A stretch of DNA of 64,000 bases from Acerihabitans sp035013185 (GCF_035013185.1 NZ_JAYGJO010000001.1:356955-420954), one strand, 5' to 3'; counted from the stretch's first letter, positions 8,388 to 17,556 are shown. Notes: a model not told the origin generated them from the letters alone. Numbers and translations: made by a program.

Positions 8388-8606
8388 TTATTTGTACAAC
8401 TCAGCGGTCATATGCACACGGTTATTGGTGTTGGCTTCAACAATTTTGTACTGGGCACCTTGTTGCTGGGCTTGTGCGGCGATTTTGGCTTCGGCGCCGT
8501 CCAGGGTTGACGAGGTCACGGAGACGCTCTGGTCAGCAAAGGTATTGAATGACATCAGTGACAAGGCGGCAACGGCAGCAACAGACAGTGATTTAATGAA
8601 TTTCAT
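8388..8606 (-). CDS. Small secreted YhcN/BhsA-family stress protein (DUF1471)
   Basis: This is a 72-residue precursor. Residues 1-20 or so form a signal peptide (MKFIKSLSVAAVAALSLMSFNTFA) ending in a plausible AxA cleavage site. The mature 50 residues show the DUF1471 pattern (SVSVTSSTLDGAEAKIAAQAQQQGAQYKIVEA...VHMTAELYK). E. coli BhsA, McbA and YhcN are periplasmic or outer-membrane-associated proteins linked to stress response and biofilm formation. The ATG at 8606 is chosen because AAGGAT lies 9 bases upstream; the ATG at 8615 is too close to that site. It is monocistronic with its own terminator. Confidence 0.85.
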   Translation of the reverse strand: MKFIKSLSVAAVAALSLMSFNTFADQSVSVTSSTLDGAEAKIAAQAQQQGAQYKIVEANTNNRVHMTAELYK

Positions 8607-8768
8607 GGTTAACATCCTTTTTAATTTTCTGGTGGAAGGCTGTGTGCCTTCGATGGAGTAATGATAACCATAGTTACTATTAGCGGATTAACAAAAAATG
8701 CGATCCACGTCACATTTTATTCGAGAATGACATTCATTTACTCACGGTATTCAGTTACCGGTGGCATT

Positions 8769-8836
8769 CCTTTATCGGTCACTTTCCTTTATCGGTGACG
8801 TCCATTTATTGGTGACGTCCATTTATCGGTAAACAG
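8769..8836. repeat. Four imperfect 17-bp direct repeats upstream of the SulP gene
   Basis: Consecutive units CCTTTATCGGTCACTTT, CCTTTATCGGTGACGTC, CATTTATTGGTGACGTC and CATTTATCGGTAAACAG share a 17 bp period, placing the TTTATCGGTGA core at roughly regular spacing. They lie 72-139 bp before the SulP start. They may be a regulator-binding array or simple tandem expansion. Confidence 0.75.
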
Positions 8837-8907
8837 TCCCTTTACCTCTTTTCCCAACGCGGGTAAGCCACAGACAAAACGATGAACAACAAGAGACTAA
8901 AATTATT

Positions 8908-10416
8908 ATGAATAACACTCATGACCCTTCCCCCGTAGGTGAGTCGGGCGAGCCACTGCGCGTGTTGCAGGTTTTGCAATCACCCAGGCTCATGACGCGC
9001 GAGTGCCTTGCTGGCGTTGTCACGGCGTTGGCACTGATCCCTGAGGTGATTTCATTTTCTGTCATTGCGGGTGTTGATCCGAAAGTCAGTTTGATCGCAT
9101 CGATTGTCCTGTGTCTGACGTTGTCTATTCTGGGCGGACGTCCGGCGATGGTGTCTGCAGCAGCAGGTTCTGTGGCCCTGGTGATTGGTCCGATGGTGCA
9201 TGCCCACGGCGTCGAATATATTTTTCCTGCGGTGGTGCTGGGCGGGACAGTTCAAATTTTATTTGGGCTAACGGGACTGTCACGCATGATGCGTTATATC
9301 CCGCGATCGGTGATGATTGGCTTTGTCAACGCGCTGGGGATCCTGATATTTTTCGCTCAGGTGCCTCACGTCTGGGGGCAGTCGAGCTTTGTCTGGGTGA
9401 TGTTTGTCCTGACGTTGCTGATTGTTTTGCTGCTGCCGCGCGTTCTCAAGGTCGTGCCCTCGCCGCTTATCGCCATCGCCGTGGTGACCGGCGTGGCGCT
9501 GCTGATGGGCTACAGATTACCCAATGTGGGCGATGAAGGGCCGATGAGCGCCGGTTTGCCCGGCCTCACCCAGTTGCTGGTTCCGTTGAATGCACAAACC
9601 TTGCACATCGTCTGGCCGACGGCGTTAAGTATCGCTTTTGTTGGCCTGATGGAATCATTGTTAACCGCCAAACTGGTCGATGACATTACCGATACGCCTT
9701 CCAGCAAGCGTCGTGAATCCTGGGGCCTCGGCGTTGGCAACATTCTTGCGGGCTTTTATGGTGGCACGGCCGGTTGTGCCATGATTGGTCAGACGATCGT
9801 CAATGTGGAGCTGGGCAGAGCGCGTAGCCGTGTGTCCACCGTGGCGGCAGCGGCGGTGCTGCTGCTGCTGGTCACCGGCTCCAGTAAACTGTTAGCCCAG
9901 ATCCCGATGGTGGTATTGGCCGGAATCATGGTTGTGGTCGCGTTAAAAACCGTTAACTGGCATAGCCTGCAACCCGCTACGCTTAAACGCATGCCGTGGT
10001 CAGAAACCCTGGTGATGGTCCTCACCGTAGTCGTCACGGTATGGACCAGTAACCTGGCATTAGGGGTCCTGGCCGGCGTGATTGTTGCCATGATCCTGTT
10101 TGCTCGCCGTATCGCGCACGTTATTCATACCGAGCGTGAGTTAAGTGATGATGGCGAAAGCGTACGTTATACCGTGCGTGGGCCGCTGTTTTTTGCGAGC
10201 AGTAACGACCTGTTTGAGCATTTCGAGTATGGACACGATCCCAAGCGGGTGATTATCGACCTCACGCATGCACAAATTTGGGATGCCTCCACGGTGGCTG
10301 CGCTTGATGGTATCGAATATCGCTATCAACGCCATCATGCCAAGGTCATTTTTGAAGGATTAGATGTGCGAAGCAGTGATTTTCATCGTCGCCTGACCGG
10401 AAACTTCGATCAATGA
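8908..10416 (+). CDS. SulP-family anion transporter with STAS domain
   Basis: This 502-residue inner-membrane SLC26/SulP protein has about 12-14 hydrophobic segments over residues 30-400 and a short C-terminal cytosolic STAS domain (VIIDLTHAQIWDASTVAALDG near 450). SulP members move sulfate, bicarbonate, C4-dicarboxylates or other anions, often with Na+ or H+. The motif LTGLSRMMRYIPRSVMIGFVNALGI near 121 is typical. No good Shine-Dalgarno sequence precedes the ATG; a nine-codon ORF (8882-8911) ends in an ATGA overlap with it. The substrate cannot be told from sequence. Confidence 0.85.
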   Translation: MNNTHDPSPVGESGEPLRVLQVLQSPRLMTRECLAGVVTALALIPEVISFSVIAGVDPKVSLIASIVLCLTLSILGGRPAMVSAAAGSVALVIGPMVHAHGVEYIFPAVVLGGTVQILFGLTGLSRMMRYIPRSVMIGFVNALGILIFFAQVPHVWGQSSFVWVMFVLTLLIVLLLPRVLKVVPSPLIAIAVVTGVALLMGYRLPNVGDEGPMSAGLPGLTQLLVPLNAQTLHIVWPTALSIAFVGLMESLLTAKLVDDITDTPSSKRRESWGLGVGNILAGFYGGTAGCAMIGQTIVNVELGRARSRVSTVAAAAVLLLLVTGSSKLLAQIPMVVLAGIMVVVALKTVNWHSLQPATLKRMPWSETLVMVLTVVVTVWTSNLALGVLAGVIVAMILFARRIAHVIHTERELSDDGESVRYTVRGPLFFASSNDLFEHFEYGHDPKRVIIDLTHAQIWDASTVAALDGIEYRYQRHHAKVIFEGLDVRSSDFHRRLTGNFDQ

Positions 10417-10460
10417 ACCTTAGGTATTGTTGAATAACCAGATGTGGCCAAACGGGTGAT

Positions 10461-11840
10461 TTATTTGATATCGCCCTGATAGCCATCATTTAAGGTCTTG
10501 AGAAACGCAATGATGTCGCGTATATCTCGCTCGGTCATGGCCGGCGGGTCACCGAACTTCCGGTCAAATGGTGCATCTTTCGTATCGATGTTGCCCTGAA
10601 ACTGTATCGGCAGATCGTTATAGCGCTGGAGGTGACCGGCTGGGTCGCGCGGATAGAATTTTTGTGGGGCGGTATTACGTTCATTGTAAAATGCCAGCAC
10701 CTGCTCAAGCGAGCTAAAAACACCGTTATGGAAAAAAACCTTGCGTGTCGCCACGTTGCGTAAGGTGGGTGTCAGGAACATGCCACAGTATTGCGTCTGC
10801 TGGCTTAAGTCGGTGCGAAAGGGGCCACACAGGCCCATATCAAAGAACGCAGGATTTTTGTTGGCGGCCAGACGGGGGTTCCTCGGTACGCCCAGGGCTT
10901 CATACTGATAATCCGTGAACATCGGCGGTTGTCCGTCAGCGCCAGGTTTCGACAGGTGACATCCAGCACAATTGGCCTTATTCGGGTCATTAAACAAACG
11001 CATGCCACGGATCTCGGACTGGCTAAAGCGCGCCTTGCCTTCCAGCCAATAATCATATTTGCTGGAGTAGGGGTGAAATGATCGATCTTCAACCTGGTAA
11101 CGCGCGACGGCTGACATGGCCTCCGACACGGCAAGCGTAGCGTTGTCGAACACCTGTGGGCCAAATAACTGAACAAAATCATTTTTATAAGGGCTGTGTT
11201 CAAGCTTTTGTTTAACCTCGGCCATGCTGGTATTGGCCATCTCCACCGGATTAAACAGGGGACCCAACGCCTGCGCCTGCAGGGTATCCGCCCGACCGTC
11301 CCAGAATAATCCGCCTTGTGGCACCATCGCCGGGGCGGCTGGGGTGACGCCGGCATTTTTTTGCCCACGCTCCAGGTGAGCGGACTGATTGGCGAGCAGG
11401 GTTAAATCTGGCGGACTGTCGGCTTCACCGCTGTCCGGTCCAATACTGAAATTGGGCTGATGGGCGAGGTACATCAGGGATTGTGGCGGCCGAAAGCCCG
11501 GTTGTGACAGGGTCGGCCCACCTAACTGAACGGCAAGGTCATTTGCCGGACCATAGGCATGATCCGGGCTATGACATGCGGCACAAGAACGTTGACCCGA
11601 CGCCGACAGCGTCGAATCGAAAAAAATCTTTTTACCCAGCTGTGCCACCGCACTGAGCTCAGGGGCGGCGGGTGCAGGCAGCAGAACGATAGGGTGGGGG
11701 TTCTCACCGCTGAGGTCCTCAACTATTGAGTCTGCCAGCGCTAACACGTTGGCAGGGTAAAACAACGCCCACATGACCAGGCATGCGGCAACCACCACCG
11801 TTACCGCGACCAGCAGGCGCCCTCCATTACGCATTGTCAC
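10461..11840 (-). CDS. Di-haem cytochrome c peroxidase / MauG-family protein
   Basis: This 459-residue periplasmic protein has an N-terminal membrane anchor or signal (LLVAVTVVVAACLVMWALFYP) and two haem c sites: CAACH near 120 and CAGCH near 293. This is the CcpA/MauG layout in which a low-potential haem serves as the peroxidatic or oxidative site and a second as electron entry. It lies 15 bp downstream of the phospholipase C-family gene on the same strand and is likely co-transcribed. Such phosphoesterase plus cytochrome peroxidase pairs occur in other proteobacteria, but the joint role is unknown to me. The peroxidase function itself is inferred from family. Confidence 0.85.
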   Translation of the reverse strand: MTMRNGGRLLVAVTVVVAACLVMWALFYPANVLALADSIVEDLSGENPHPIVLLPAPAAPELSAVAQLGKKIFFDSTLSASGQRSCAACHSPDHAYGPANDLAVQLGGPTLSQPGFRPPQSLMYLAHQPNFSIGPDSGEADSPPDLTLLANQSAHLERGQKNAGVTPAAPAMVPQGGLFWDGRADTLQAQALGPLFNPVEMANTSMAEVKQKLEHSPYKNDFVQLFGPQVFDNATLAVSEAMSAVARYQVEDRSFHPYSSKYDYWLEGKARFSQSEIRGMRLFNDPNKANCAGCHLSKPGADGQPPMFTDYQYEALGVPRNPRLAANKNPAFFDMGLCGPFRTDLSQQTQYCGMFLTPTLRNVATRKVFFHNGVFSSLEQVLAFYNERNTAPQKFYPRDPAGHLQRYNDLPIQFQGNIDTKDAPFDRKFGDPPAMTERDIRDIIAFLKTLNDGYQGDIK

Positions 11841-11855
11841 CTCGATAACCCAACC

Positions 11856-13526
11856 TTAAATCGTCGGTACGGAGGAGACTACCGATCCCAAGTTGGGATC
11901 GACAAACACCGTCGGGTTATTACCGCTGCCGCTGAGGTTAAACATACCCATAATGCTGCCTGACGTGGCATCCAGCGAACCGCCGCCGATGCGCTGTCCA
12001 TTCAGCCAGTTATCTTCGATAAATTTCACCACCGAGGCCTGACTGATCGGCGTATGGTCAACATAATTCACCTTAGCCCATGGCGAAATCACCAAGAACG
12101 GAATTCGGGTGCCTGGACCACAGCGGCCATTGACCGGCGCACCCTTCACCCCGAGCCCAACGCTGCCAGAACCGCACTTGCCCGCGCCATTTAACTGATC
12201 AGCCTGTGCATCGAACGACGCACTGGTCGGTGTAGCATACGCGTGATCGTACCAACCATCCGAGTCATCCCATGCCACAATAACCGCCGTATTTTTCCAG
12301 TCGGGCTGCTGCTGTAGAAAATTGACGATTTTGGCGGTGAATGCCTGTTCATCAAGTGGATCAGAATAACCGGCATGGCCGTCCTGATAGGCTGGAGCCT
12401 TAATAAAACTCACCGACGGATAGTTGCCCGATTTCACCGCAGCAATAAAATCATCCGAATCGTATTGGTGATTGGCCGGCTCGGGGGTTTTGCCATCCGA
12501 TTCCAGGCTATAACCAATGGCTGCCGTCGAGCTTGGTCGCAGGTGCTGGGCATTGGCGGTGGAGGCGTAGTACTGGAACCAGTTGTGGTGTGGAATGTAA
12601 TCAGCCGTTGCTTGCCCAACCGCCGGGGCGATGGTATTGCGTTTACAGCCGGTGGATCCGTTACCGTTGACCGTTGAAAGGTCAAAGCCGGCCATGAAAC
12701 CACCCCAGGTAATATGCTTGGTGTTGAGCAGGTCGCCAATATTCTTGCCGGACATCATAATCTGGTCGGTGGCGCTCGAGCAGACGTCGTTGGCGGGATC
12801 AGCGTCATTGATCAGTGTGTAGCCGCCCTGCGCGTCATTGATGTAATAAGAGCGCGAGCCCAAGGTAAATGGCGTATAGGAGGTCTTCACCAACTGCACG
12901 CCGTTATTCTGACCGGAGACCACTTCCAGGGCCCCCGGCGTCGAAGGGCCATAAGTATCGGTGTAGGCGTTATCACTCATTGCATAATGTTGCGCATAGT
13001 TCCACAGCGCCGTCACGGTATTACCATCATAATAACCCATGACCAGGCCGGTGGTGCCAAAGGCCCCGGCGCCTCCCTTCGACCCCTTGCCGGTATATTT
13101 AGGAAACAAATCGCTGGCGCCATTGTGATAGGCCTGTTGCTCTGCGGTATAGGCATGACTCTGATCGGCCGTGGCGGCCTGACTGCGATCCAATCGGAAC
13201 GGGTTAACCGCGCCCGCACCGTTTTCGGTATTGGTTGCGTTGGGGTTGGCGCTCAGTAAGGCACCACGCAAACCATTCACCCTCGGCGTATCAGCCGCGG
13301 CAGTGAAACGCGGTTCGCCCGGAGGATTGGTGGCTTTTGGGTACGTTGCGAAATAGTGGTCGAATGAAACGTTCTCATTATAAATCACCACCAGATGCTT
13401 GACTGGCGTGGCGGTGACCAATTGGTCTTGTACCGACAGGGGGCTGTTATCGGCGTTGGCGATCGCGCACAATGACAGCACTGTCGCGACGCTTGAAAGG
13501 GTAAACACAAAAGCGCGTGAAAACAT
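11856..13526 (-). CDS. Secreted phospholipase C / acid phosphatase family phosphoesterase
   Basis: This 556-residue exported protein has a signal peptide (residues 1-25, ending ANA) and the phosphoesterase family fold (PF04185-type). The metal-binding N-terminal motif is IYNENVSFDHYFATYP, the family's ENxSFDHYFG block. Later motifs are NAYTDTYGPSTPGALEVVSGQ, the DDSDGWYDHAY block near 430 and GTRIPFLVISPW near 485. Related enzymes include PlcC, non-haemolytic phospholipase C and AcpA. It lacks the extra C-terminal domains of PlcH, so it is the short phosphatase/PLC type. First gene of a two-gene unit with the di-haem peroxidase. Substrate unknown. Confidence 0.85.
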   Translation of the reverse strand: MFSRAFVFTLSSVATVLSLCAIANADNSPLSVQDQLVTATPVKHLVVIYNENVSFDHYFATYPKATNPPGEPRFTAAADTPRVNGLRGALLSANPNATNTENGAGAVNPFRLDRSQAATADQSHAYTAEQQAYHNGASDLFPKYTGKGSKGGAGAFGTTGLVMGYYDGNTVTALWNYAQHYAMSDNAYTDTYGPSTPGALEVVSGQNNGVQLVKTSYTPFTLGSRSYYINDAQGGYTLINDADPANDVCSSATDQIMMSGKNIGDLLNTKHITWGGFMAGFDLSTVNGNGSTGCKRNTIAPAVGQATADYIPHHNWFQYYASTANAQHLRPSSTAAIGYSLESDGKTPEPANHQYDSDDFIAAVKSGNYPSVSFIKAPAYQDGHAGYSDPLDEQAFTAKIVNFLQQQPDWKNTAVIVAWDDSDGWYDHAYATPTSASFDAQADQLNGAGKCGSGSVGLGVKGAPVNGRCGPGTRIPFLVISPWAKVNYVDHTPISQASVVKFIEDNWLNGQRIGGGSLDATSGSIMGMFNLSGSGNNPTVFVDPNLGSVVSSVPTI

Positions 13527-13560
13527 GCGTAATGGCCCATGGCGAGTTTAAGGGTGTTTA

Positions 13561-13589
13561 CCACGGTTCAACTGATGGGTGAACCGTGG
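13561..13589. other. Perfect hairpin between the ABC operon end and the phosphoesterase gene
   Basis: Arms CCACGGTTCA and TGAACCGTGG are exact complements with a 9-base loop. It lies 35 bp before the phosphoesterase start, so it would be in that gene's leader, or acts as a second stop for the upstream operon. No T-run follows on the minus strand. Confidence 0.5.
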
Positions 13590-13622
13590 CACCGAGGATA
13601 AAACCACTATGGGATATATCAT

Positions 13623-13676
13623 CCAACCATGACAAAAACATGACAATGTACTGAATACAGTAGCATTGTCGGTTGG
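13623..13676 (-). terminator. Rho-independent terminator of the pxp/ABC operon
   Basis: Directly after the stop codon of the solute-binding protein gene, GACAATG-ACTG and CAGT-CATTGTC arms (13642-13670, loop AATA) form a hairpin. On the minus strand it is followed by GTTTTTG. Outer CCAACC/GGTTGG arms extend the structure. This marks the end of the nine-gene unit. Confidence 0.65.
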
Positions 13677-13680
13677 TATT

Positions 13681-14523
13681 TTATTCCAGTGGGACAAACT
13701 TCAAGCTGGCCAAAGGTTGTACTTTTTCAGCACGCACCATTTTATAATCGGTATCAGGGCCAATCCAGCGATTCCATATCTGGTCGATCTCGCCAGCAGC
13801 ATCCATGGCGTAAAGGCTGCTATTCACTTTCGCCAATAACGCCGGTTCCCCTTGTTTTAACCCCACCGCAATCGGTTCCAAGGCCATAGGTTCTTTGATA
13901 ATGGCCAAGTTGACGCCATCTTTTTTGGCCTGCATCACCAGCTTAGTGGCCGTCATATTGTTAGTGACAAAACCGACCGATTTGTTCTGCTGCAATGCCA
14001 AATAGGCGGAGGCGGTATCTTGGAACGTCACGGGTTTGGCGTCCGCCATACGGATGGATTGTTCCGATGTTGAACCTTTAGTCGCGCTGATACGTTTCCC
14101 TTTAAAGTCTGCCCTGGTTTTGTCAGCATCAACACTTTTCACCACCAATACCTCTTTGGCGATATAATAGGGATCGCTGAATTGAATTTGCGCGGCGCGG
14201 GTCTTGGTATACGCCAAATTAGCCACCAATACATCAACCCGGCCGGTGGTCAGCACCGCGATGCGCGCCTCGACGGATACCGGCATCAGATTGAGTTTCA
14301 CCCCCATCTGTTTGGCCAATGCGCCACATAAATCCACATCCATGCCCACCAGTTTGCGGGTTTTAACGTCTGGTGAGGAAAATGGCGGAACGTCTGAGTA
14401 AACGCCACAGTTGAGTACGCCACGTCCCTGAATATCCGACAGCATGTTGGCCAGAGAAGGTAATGCGGTCAATAGCAACGGTACCGCAAGCAATACCACA
14501 CTTAATTTATTTACGTTTTTCAT
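13681..14523 (-). CDS. Polar amino-acid ABC transporter, periplasmic binding protein
   Basis: This 280-residue family 3 solute-binding protein has a signal peptide (MKNVNKLSVVLLAVPLLLTALPSLA). The ligand-binding core starts GVLNCGVYSDVPPFSSPD and includes GMDVDLCGALAKQMG, RIAVLTTGRVDVLVANLAYTKTRA and FSDPYYIAKEVLVV. These are the standard landmarks of glutamate, glutamine, cystine and related binding proteins. The start at 14523 is chosen because GGAG sits 9-10 bases upstream and the signal peptide begins there; a longer in-frame extension to 14697 overlaps the ATPase gene and is rejected. Last gene of the pxp operon. The ligand may be pyroglutamate or an N-modified amino acid, by context only. 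Confidence 0.9.
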   Translation of the reverse strand: MKNVNKLSVVLLAVPLLLTALPSLANMLSDIQGRGVLNCGVYSDVPPFSSPDVKTRKLVGMDVDLCGALAKQMGVKLNLMPVSVEARIAVLTTGRVDVLVANLAYTKTRAAQIQFSDPYYIAKEVLVVKSVDADKTRADFKGKRISATKGSTSEQSIRMADAKPVTFQDTASAYLALQQNKSVGFVTNNMTATKLVMQAKKDGVNLAIIKEPMALEPIAVGLKQGEPALLAKVNSSLYAMDAAGEIDQIWNRWIGPDTDYKMVRAEKVQPLASLKFVPLE

Positions 14524-14560
14524 ATCATGGTGCTCCAATAGTGCAAAACAGGCGATAGAA

Positions 14561-15298
14561 TCAGTGTTGGCGCAGGTCTGCCAGGAAACGTTGTGCCCGT
14601 GGGTGCTGTGGGCGGGTAAAAAATTGCTCAGGCGGTGCTTGTTCCAAAATCCGTCCTTCGTCCATAAACCAAACGGTATCAGCAACCTCACGCGCAAAGT
14701 TCATTTCATGGGTAACGCACATCATGGTCATGCCGTCTTGCGCCAGACCGCGCATAACGCTTAATACTTCGCCCACCATTTCCGGATCCAGGGCGCTGGT
14801 CGGTTCGTCAAACAGCATTACCGGGGGTTTCATCGCCAAGGCCCGGGCGATGGCAACCCGCTGCTGTTGGCCACCGGAAAGTTGGGCCGGATAGGCATTA
14901 GCCTTATGCGACAGCCCCACACGCTCAAGCAGTTCCAGCGCGTGCTTATGAACCTCAGCGCGACGTAGCCCCAGTACCTTTAAAGGGGATAACATAATAT
15001 TATCCAGCACCGAAATGTGGGGAAACAGGTTAAAGCTTTGGAACACAAACCCAATGCGGGTGCGCAGATGGTTCAATCGGGTACTGGTACCATGAATATC
15101 GTGGCCGTCGAACAAAATTTGACCTTCTTCGATAGGTTCCAGACGATTAACCGTGCGGATCAGGGTGGATTTACCTGAACCGGAGGGTCCGCACACCACC
15201 ACCACCTCGCCGCTCTTGATTTCCGCGCTCAGGTCGGTAAGCGCCTGATATTCGCCATACCATTTGTTGACCCGGTTAAACATAATCATCGGAATCAT
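14561..15298 (-). CDS. Polar amino-acid ABC transporter ATPase (GlnQ/GltL type)
   Basis: This 245-residue ABC ATPase drives import by the two permeases upstream. It has Walker A GPSGSGKST near 36, Q-loop VFQSFNLFPH near 84, signature LSGGQQQR near 138, Walker B VMLFDEPTS near 158 and H-loop CVTHEM near 197. It starts at ATG 15298 with AGGAG five to six bases upstream. It lies 18 bp after the second permease. Length and motifs are complete for the GlnQ group. Confidence 0.93.
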   Translation of the reverse strand: MIPMIMFNRVNKWYGEYQALTDLSAEIKSGEVVVVCGPSGSGKSTLIRTVNRLEPIEEGQILFDGHDIHGTSTRLNHLRTRIGFVFQSFNLFPHISVLDNIMLSPLKVLGLRRAEVHKHALELLERVGLSHKANAYPAQLSGGQQQRVAIARALAMKPPVMLFDEPTSALDPEMVGEVLSVMRGLAQDGMTMMCVTHEMNFAREVADTVWFMDEGRILEQAPPEQFFTRPQHPRAQRFLADLRQH

Positions 15299-15316
15299 CC
15301 GGTCACTCCTATTGAA

Positions 15317-16060
15317 TTAAGATTTTGGGGTTAAGAGGGCGGCTTTTGCCGTGCCGGAGGACGGCGAACTCAGGCGTTTTCGGGCAATTCTTTGTTCCAT
15401 GTGACTGGCAAGCGCCGTCAAACTGAAACAAATGATGTAATAACTCAGGGCGACAATCGCAAAAACGGCAAAGGGCTTGGTGAGTAGCTGATTATTGACC
15501 TGATTGGCGGCGAACGTCAGTTCCTGAACATTGATGACATAACCCAACGTACTGTCTTTGATGATCGATACCAGCTGGCTTATCATACTGGGCAACATGT
15601 TAAACAGTGCCTGTGGCAAGATAATCAGACGAAAAGCCTTGAGGTAACTCATCCCCATCGCACGGGCTGCTTCATACTGGCCCGATGGCAGTGCCTGAAT
15701 GCCCGCACGCACAATCTCGGCAATATAGGCGCTTTCATACACCACCAAGGTACACAGCATGGTGGTGAATCCGTCGACGTTGCGACCGAGTAGCAGCGGA
15801 ACGCAAAAGTAAGTCCAGAACACCACCATGACCAGCGGAATACCGCGCAATATGTACACCCAGGAGGCGGCAAAATAGCGCAGCCAACGAAAGGGAGAGA
15901 CCCGGGCCATGCCCAACACTAACCCCACTGGCAACGCAAACAGCATGGCGAGCAAAGACAGCACCAAGGTACAGGCAATCCCGCCTAAGGGCCCATTAGG
16001 ATATTGGCCTACCAGGAACAGCATCCAGTTTTGCTGAATTATCGAAAAAAAATCGAACAT
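15317..16060 (-). CDS. Polar amino-acid ABC transporter permease 2 (GltK/HisM type)
   Basis: This 247-residue inner-membrane protein has about five hydrophobic helices and the EAA loop EAARAMGMSYLKAFRLIILPQA near 140 that contacts the ATPase. A family-typical GGIACTLVLSLLAM block lies near residue 26. It begins 5 bp after the first permease ends, with GAGG upstream of the ATG. Together with the first permease it forms the heterodimeric channel. Confidence 0.9.
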   Translation of the reverse strand: MFDFFSIIQQNWMLFLVGQYPNGPLGGIACTLVLSLLAMLFALPVGLVLGMARVSPFRWLRYFAASWVYILRGIPLVMVVFWTYFCVPLLLGRNVDGFTTMLCTLVVYESAYIAEIVRAGIQALPSGQYEAARAMGMSYLKAFRLIILPQALFNMLPSMISQLVSIIKDSTLGYVINVQELTFAANQVNNQLLTKPFAVFAIVALSYYIICFSLTALASHMEQRIARKRLSSPSSGTAKAALLTPKS

Positions 16061-16065
16061 GTCGT

Positions 16066-16767
16066 TTACCTCGCCAACGCGCGCTGATACCGCTGCGCCA
16101 GAATCGCGCCGGCGCCCATCAACAGCAGCGAGCAGGCCAGATAGGCAACAGAGGAGATCAGGTACACTTCGAAAGTACGGAAGGTATAGTTTTCAATCTC
16201 ACGCGTGGCATAGGTCAGTTCCGCCACGCCAATCACCATCGCCAGGCTGGTATTCTTGAACAGTAGTACCGTATGGTTGATCAATGCGGGTAGCGCGTTG
16301 CGTATGCTTTGCGGCAAAATCACCCAGCGCATGGAACGGATATACCCCATGCCCAGCGCCCGTGCAGCTTCAGTTTGACCACTAGGAATGGCGCGCAATC
16401 CGCTGCGAATATCTTCACAGAAGTAGGCCGCCTGGCATAAACCTAAAGCGGTAAGCGAGAACACAAACTCACTATTGAAATTGTTCAACCAGATTTGTAC
16501 TGATGCAGGCAACAGCGTCGGAATGGCAAAATACCAGATCATCAGCTGGATTAACGTGGGTACATTGCGGTGATAAGAGACATAGACGGCGACCAGGGCG
16601 GTGGTCACCCGCTTGTTAGCCAGGCGCAGCAACACCAATAGTACGGCCAGCGCCATGGCCAAGAGCCAGGAGCCAAGGGCCAATTGTAATGTCAACTTGA
16701 TGCCGGATAACAGCATCGCGCCGTACTGCCCATGCAAAACCACACCAAAATCAAGCGTATTGTTCAT
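16066..16767 (-). CDS. Polar amino-acid ABC transporter permease 1 (GltJ/HisQ type)
   Basis: This 233-residue inner-membrane permease has the EAA motif EAARALGMGYIRSMRWVILPQS near 133 and a GIKLTLQLALGSWLLA first helix block. The ATG at 16767 is preferred because GGAAGGAAGG immediately precedes it; the alternative at 16782 lies within that ribosome-binding region. It follows the SDR gene by 36 bp and overlaps no neighbour. Confidence 0.9.
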   Translation of the reverse strand: MNNTLDFGVVLHGQYGAMLLSGIKLTLQLALGSWLLAMALAVLLVLLRLANKRVTTALVAVYVSYHRNVPTLIQLMIWYFAIPTLLPASVQIWLNNFNSEFVFSLTALGLCQAAYFCEDIRSGLRAIPSGQTEAARALGMGYIRSMRWVILPQSIRNALPALINHTVLLFKNTSLAMVIGVAELTYATREIENYTFRTFEVYLISSVAYLACSLLLMGAGAILAQRYQRALAR

Positions 16768-16803
16768 CAGCCTTCCTTCCACATTAACGACACCGCCAGT
16801 TTC

Positions 16804-17556
16804 TCACGAGGTAGTATCATCCGGACGCATCGTCGACAGCCCGCCCGGCACTTGCAAGGTTGGCGTGAGTTCAATGTGCCCAATATTCACCGCAATCGGT
16901 GCCGCAATGCTAAAGGACACCGCATCGGCAACATCCTTGGCCAGCGGTAACTCAAAACCATCGATATAGCGTCTGCGCGCTTCTTCAGCATCGCCCAGTA
17001 CATTACCGAAGATCTCCGTCGCCACCCGGCCCGGACAAATCTCGGTCACCCGCACGCGTTTACCGTAGACATCGATCCGCAGCTGGCGTGATAACATGTG
17101 CACCGCAGCTTTGGTCGCGTGGTAGATGGTGTTGCCGTTGAAGTTGTATACCCCGGCAATAGAAGAGATGTTGATCACGTGGCCGCAGTCACGCTTAACC
17201 ATGCCCGGGACCAACAACCGGGTTAAATGCAGTACCGCGCGCAGGTTAACATCCACCTGGCTGTCGATACCGTCTGCATCGGAATCCAGCAGAGAACCCG
17301 AACGGGAAACCCCGGCGTTATTCACCAGAATATCAATGTCGAGTCCTTTACAGAGCTCGGTTAAGGCCTCGGTGTCGGAGATATCCAACACGTGTGGGAT
17401 ACAACCTGTACGTTCAGCCAATTGCGCCAATTGGTCATGGCGCCGTGCAACGGCGTGCACCGTGAGGCCTTCGCGACAAAAACGCTCAACGATCGCTTCA
17501 CCCAGACCGGCGGAGGCCCCGGTGACCAGCGCGGTTTTATAATCTGAAAATGGCAT
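16804..17556 (-). CDS. Short-chain dehydrogenase/reductase (YdfG-like)
   Basis: This 250-residue NAD(P)-dependent classical SDR has the cofactor motif TGASAGLGEA at residues 12-21, the NNAG block (VNNAGVSRSG) near 83, the catalytic serine in INISSIAG near 135 and YHATKAA with catalytic Tyr and Lys near 149-153. The PGRVATEIF block after that is typical of YdfG-type 3-hydroxy acid dehydrogenases. It is embedded between pxpA and the transporter genes, so it likely acts on the imported compound or its hydrolysis product. AAGGAAA precedes the ATG. Substrate unproven. Confidence 0.88.
   Translation of the reverse strand: MPFSDYKTALVTGASAGLGEAIVERFCREGLTVHAVARRHDQLAQLAERTGCIPHVLDISDTEALTELCKGLDIDILVNNAGVSRSGSLLDSDADGIDSQVDVNLRAVLHLTRLLVPGMVKRDCGHVINISSIAGVYNFNGNTIYHATKAAVHMLSRQLRIDVYGKRVRVTEICPGRVATEIFGNVLGDAEEARRRYIDGFELPLAKDVADAVSFSIAAPIAVNIGHIELTPTLQVPGGLSTMRPDDTTS

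Noticed and set aside
14524..14697. Upstream extension of the solute-binding protein
   Set aside because: It overlaps the ATPase gene and places 58 unrelated residues before a normal signal peptide.
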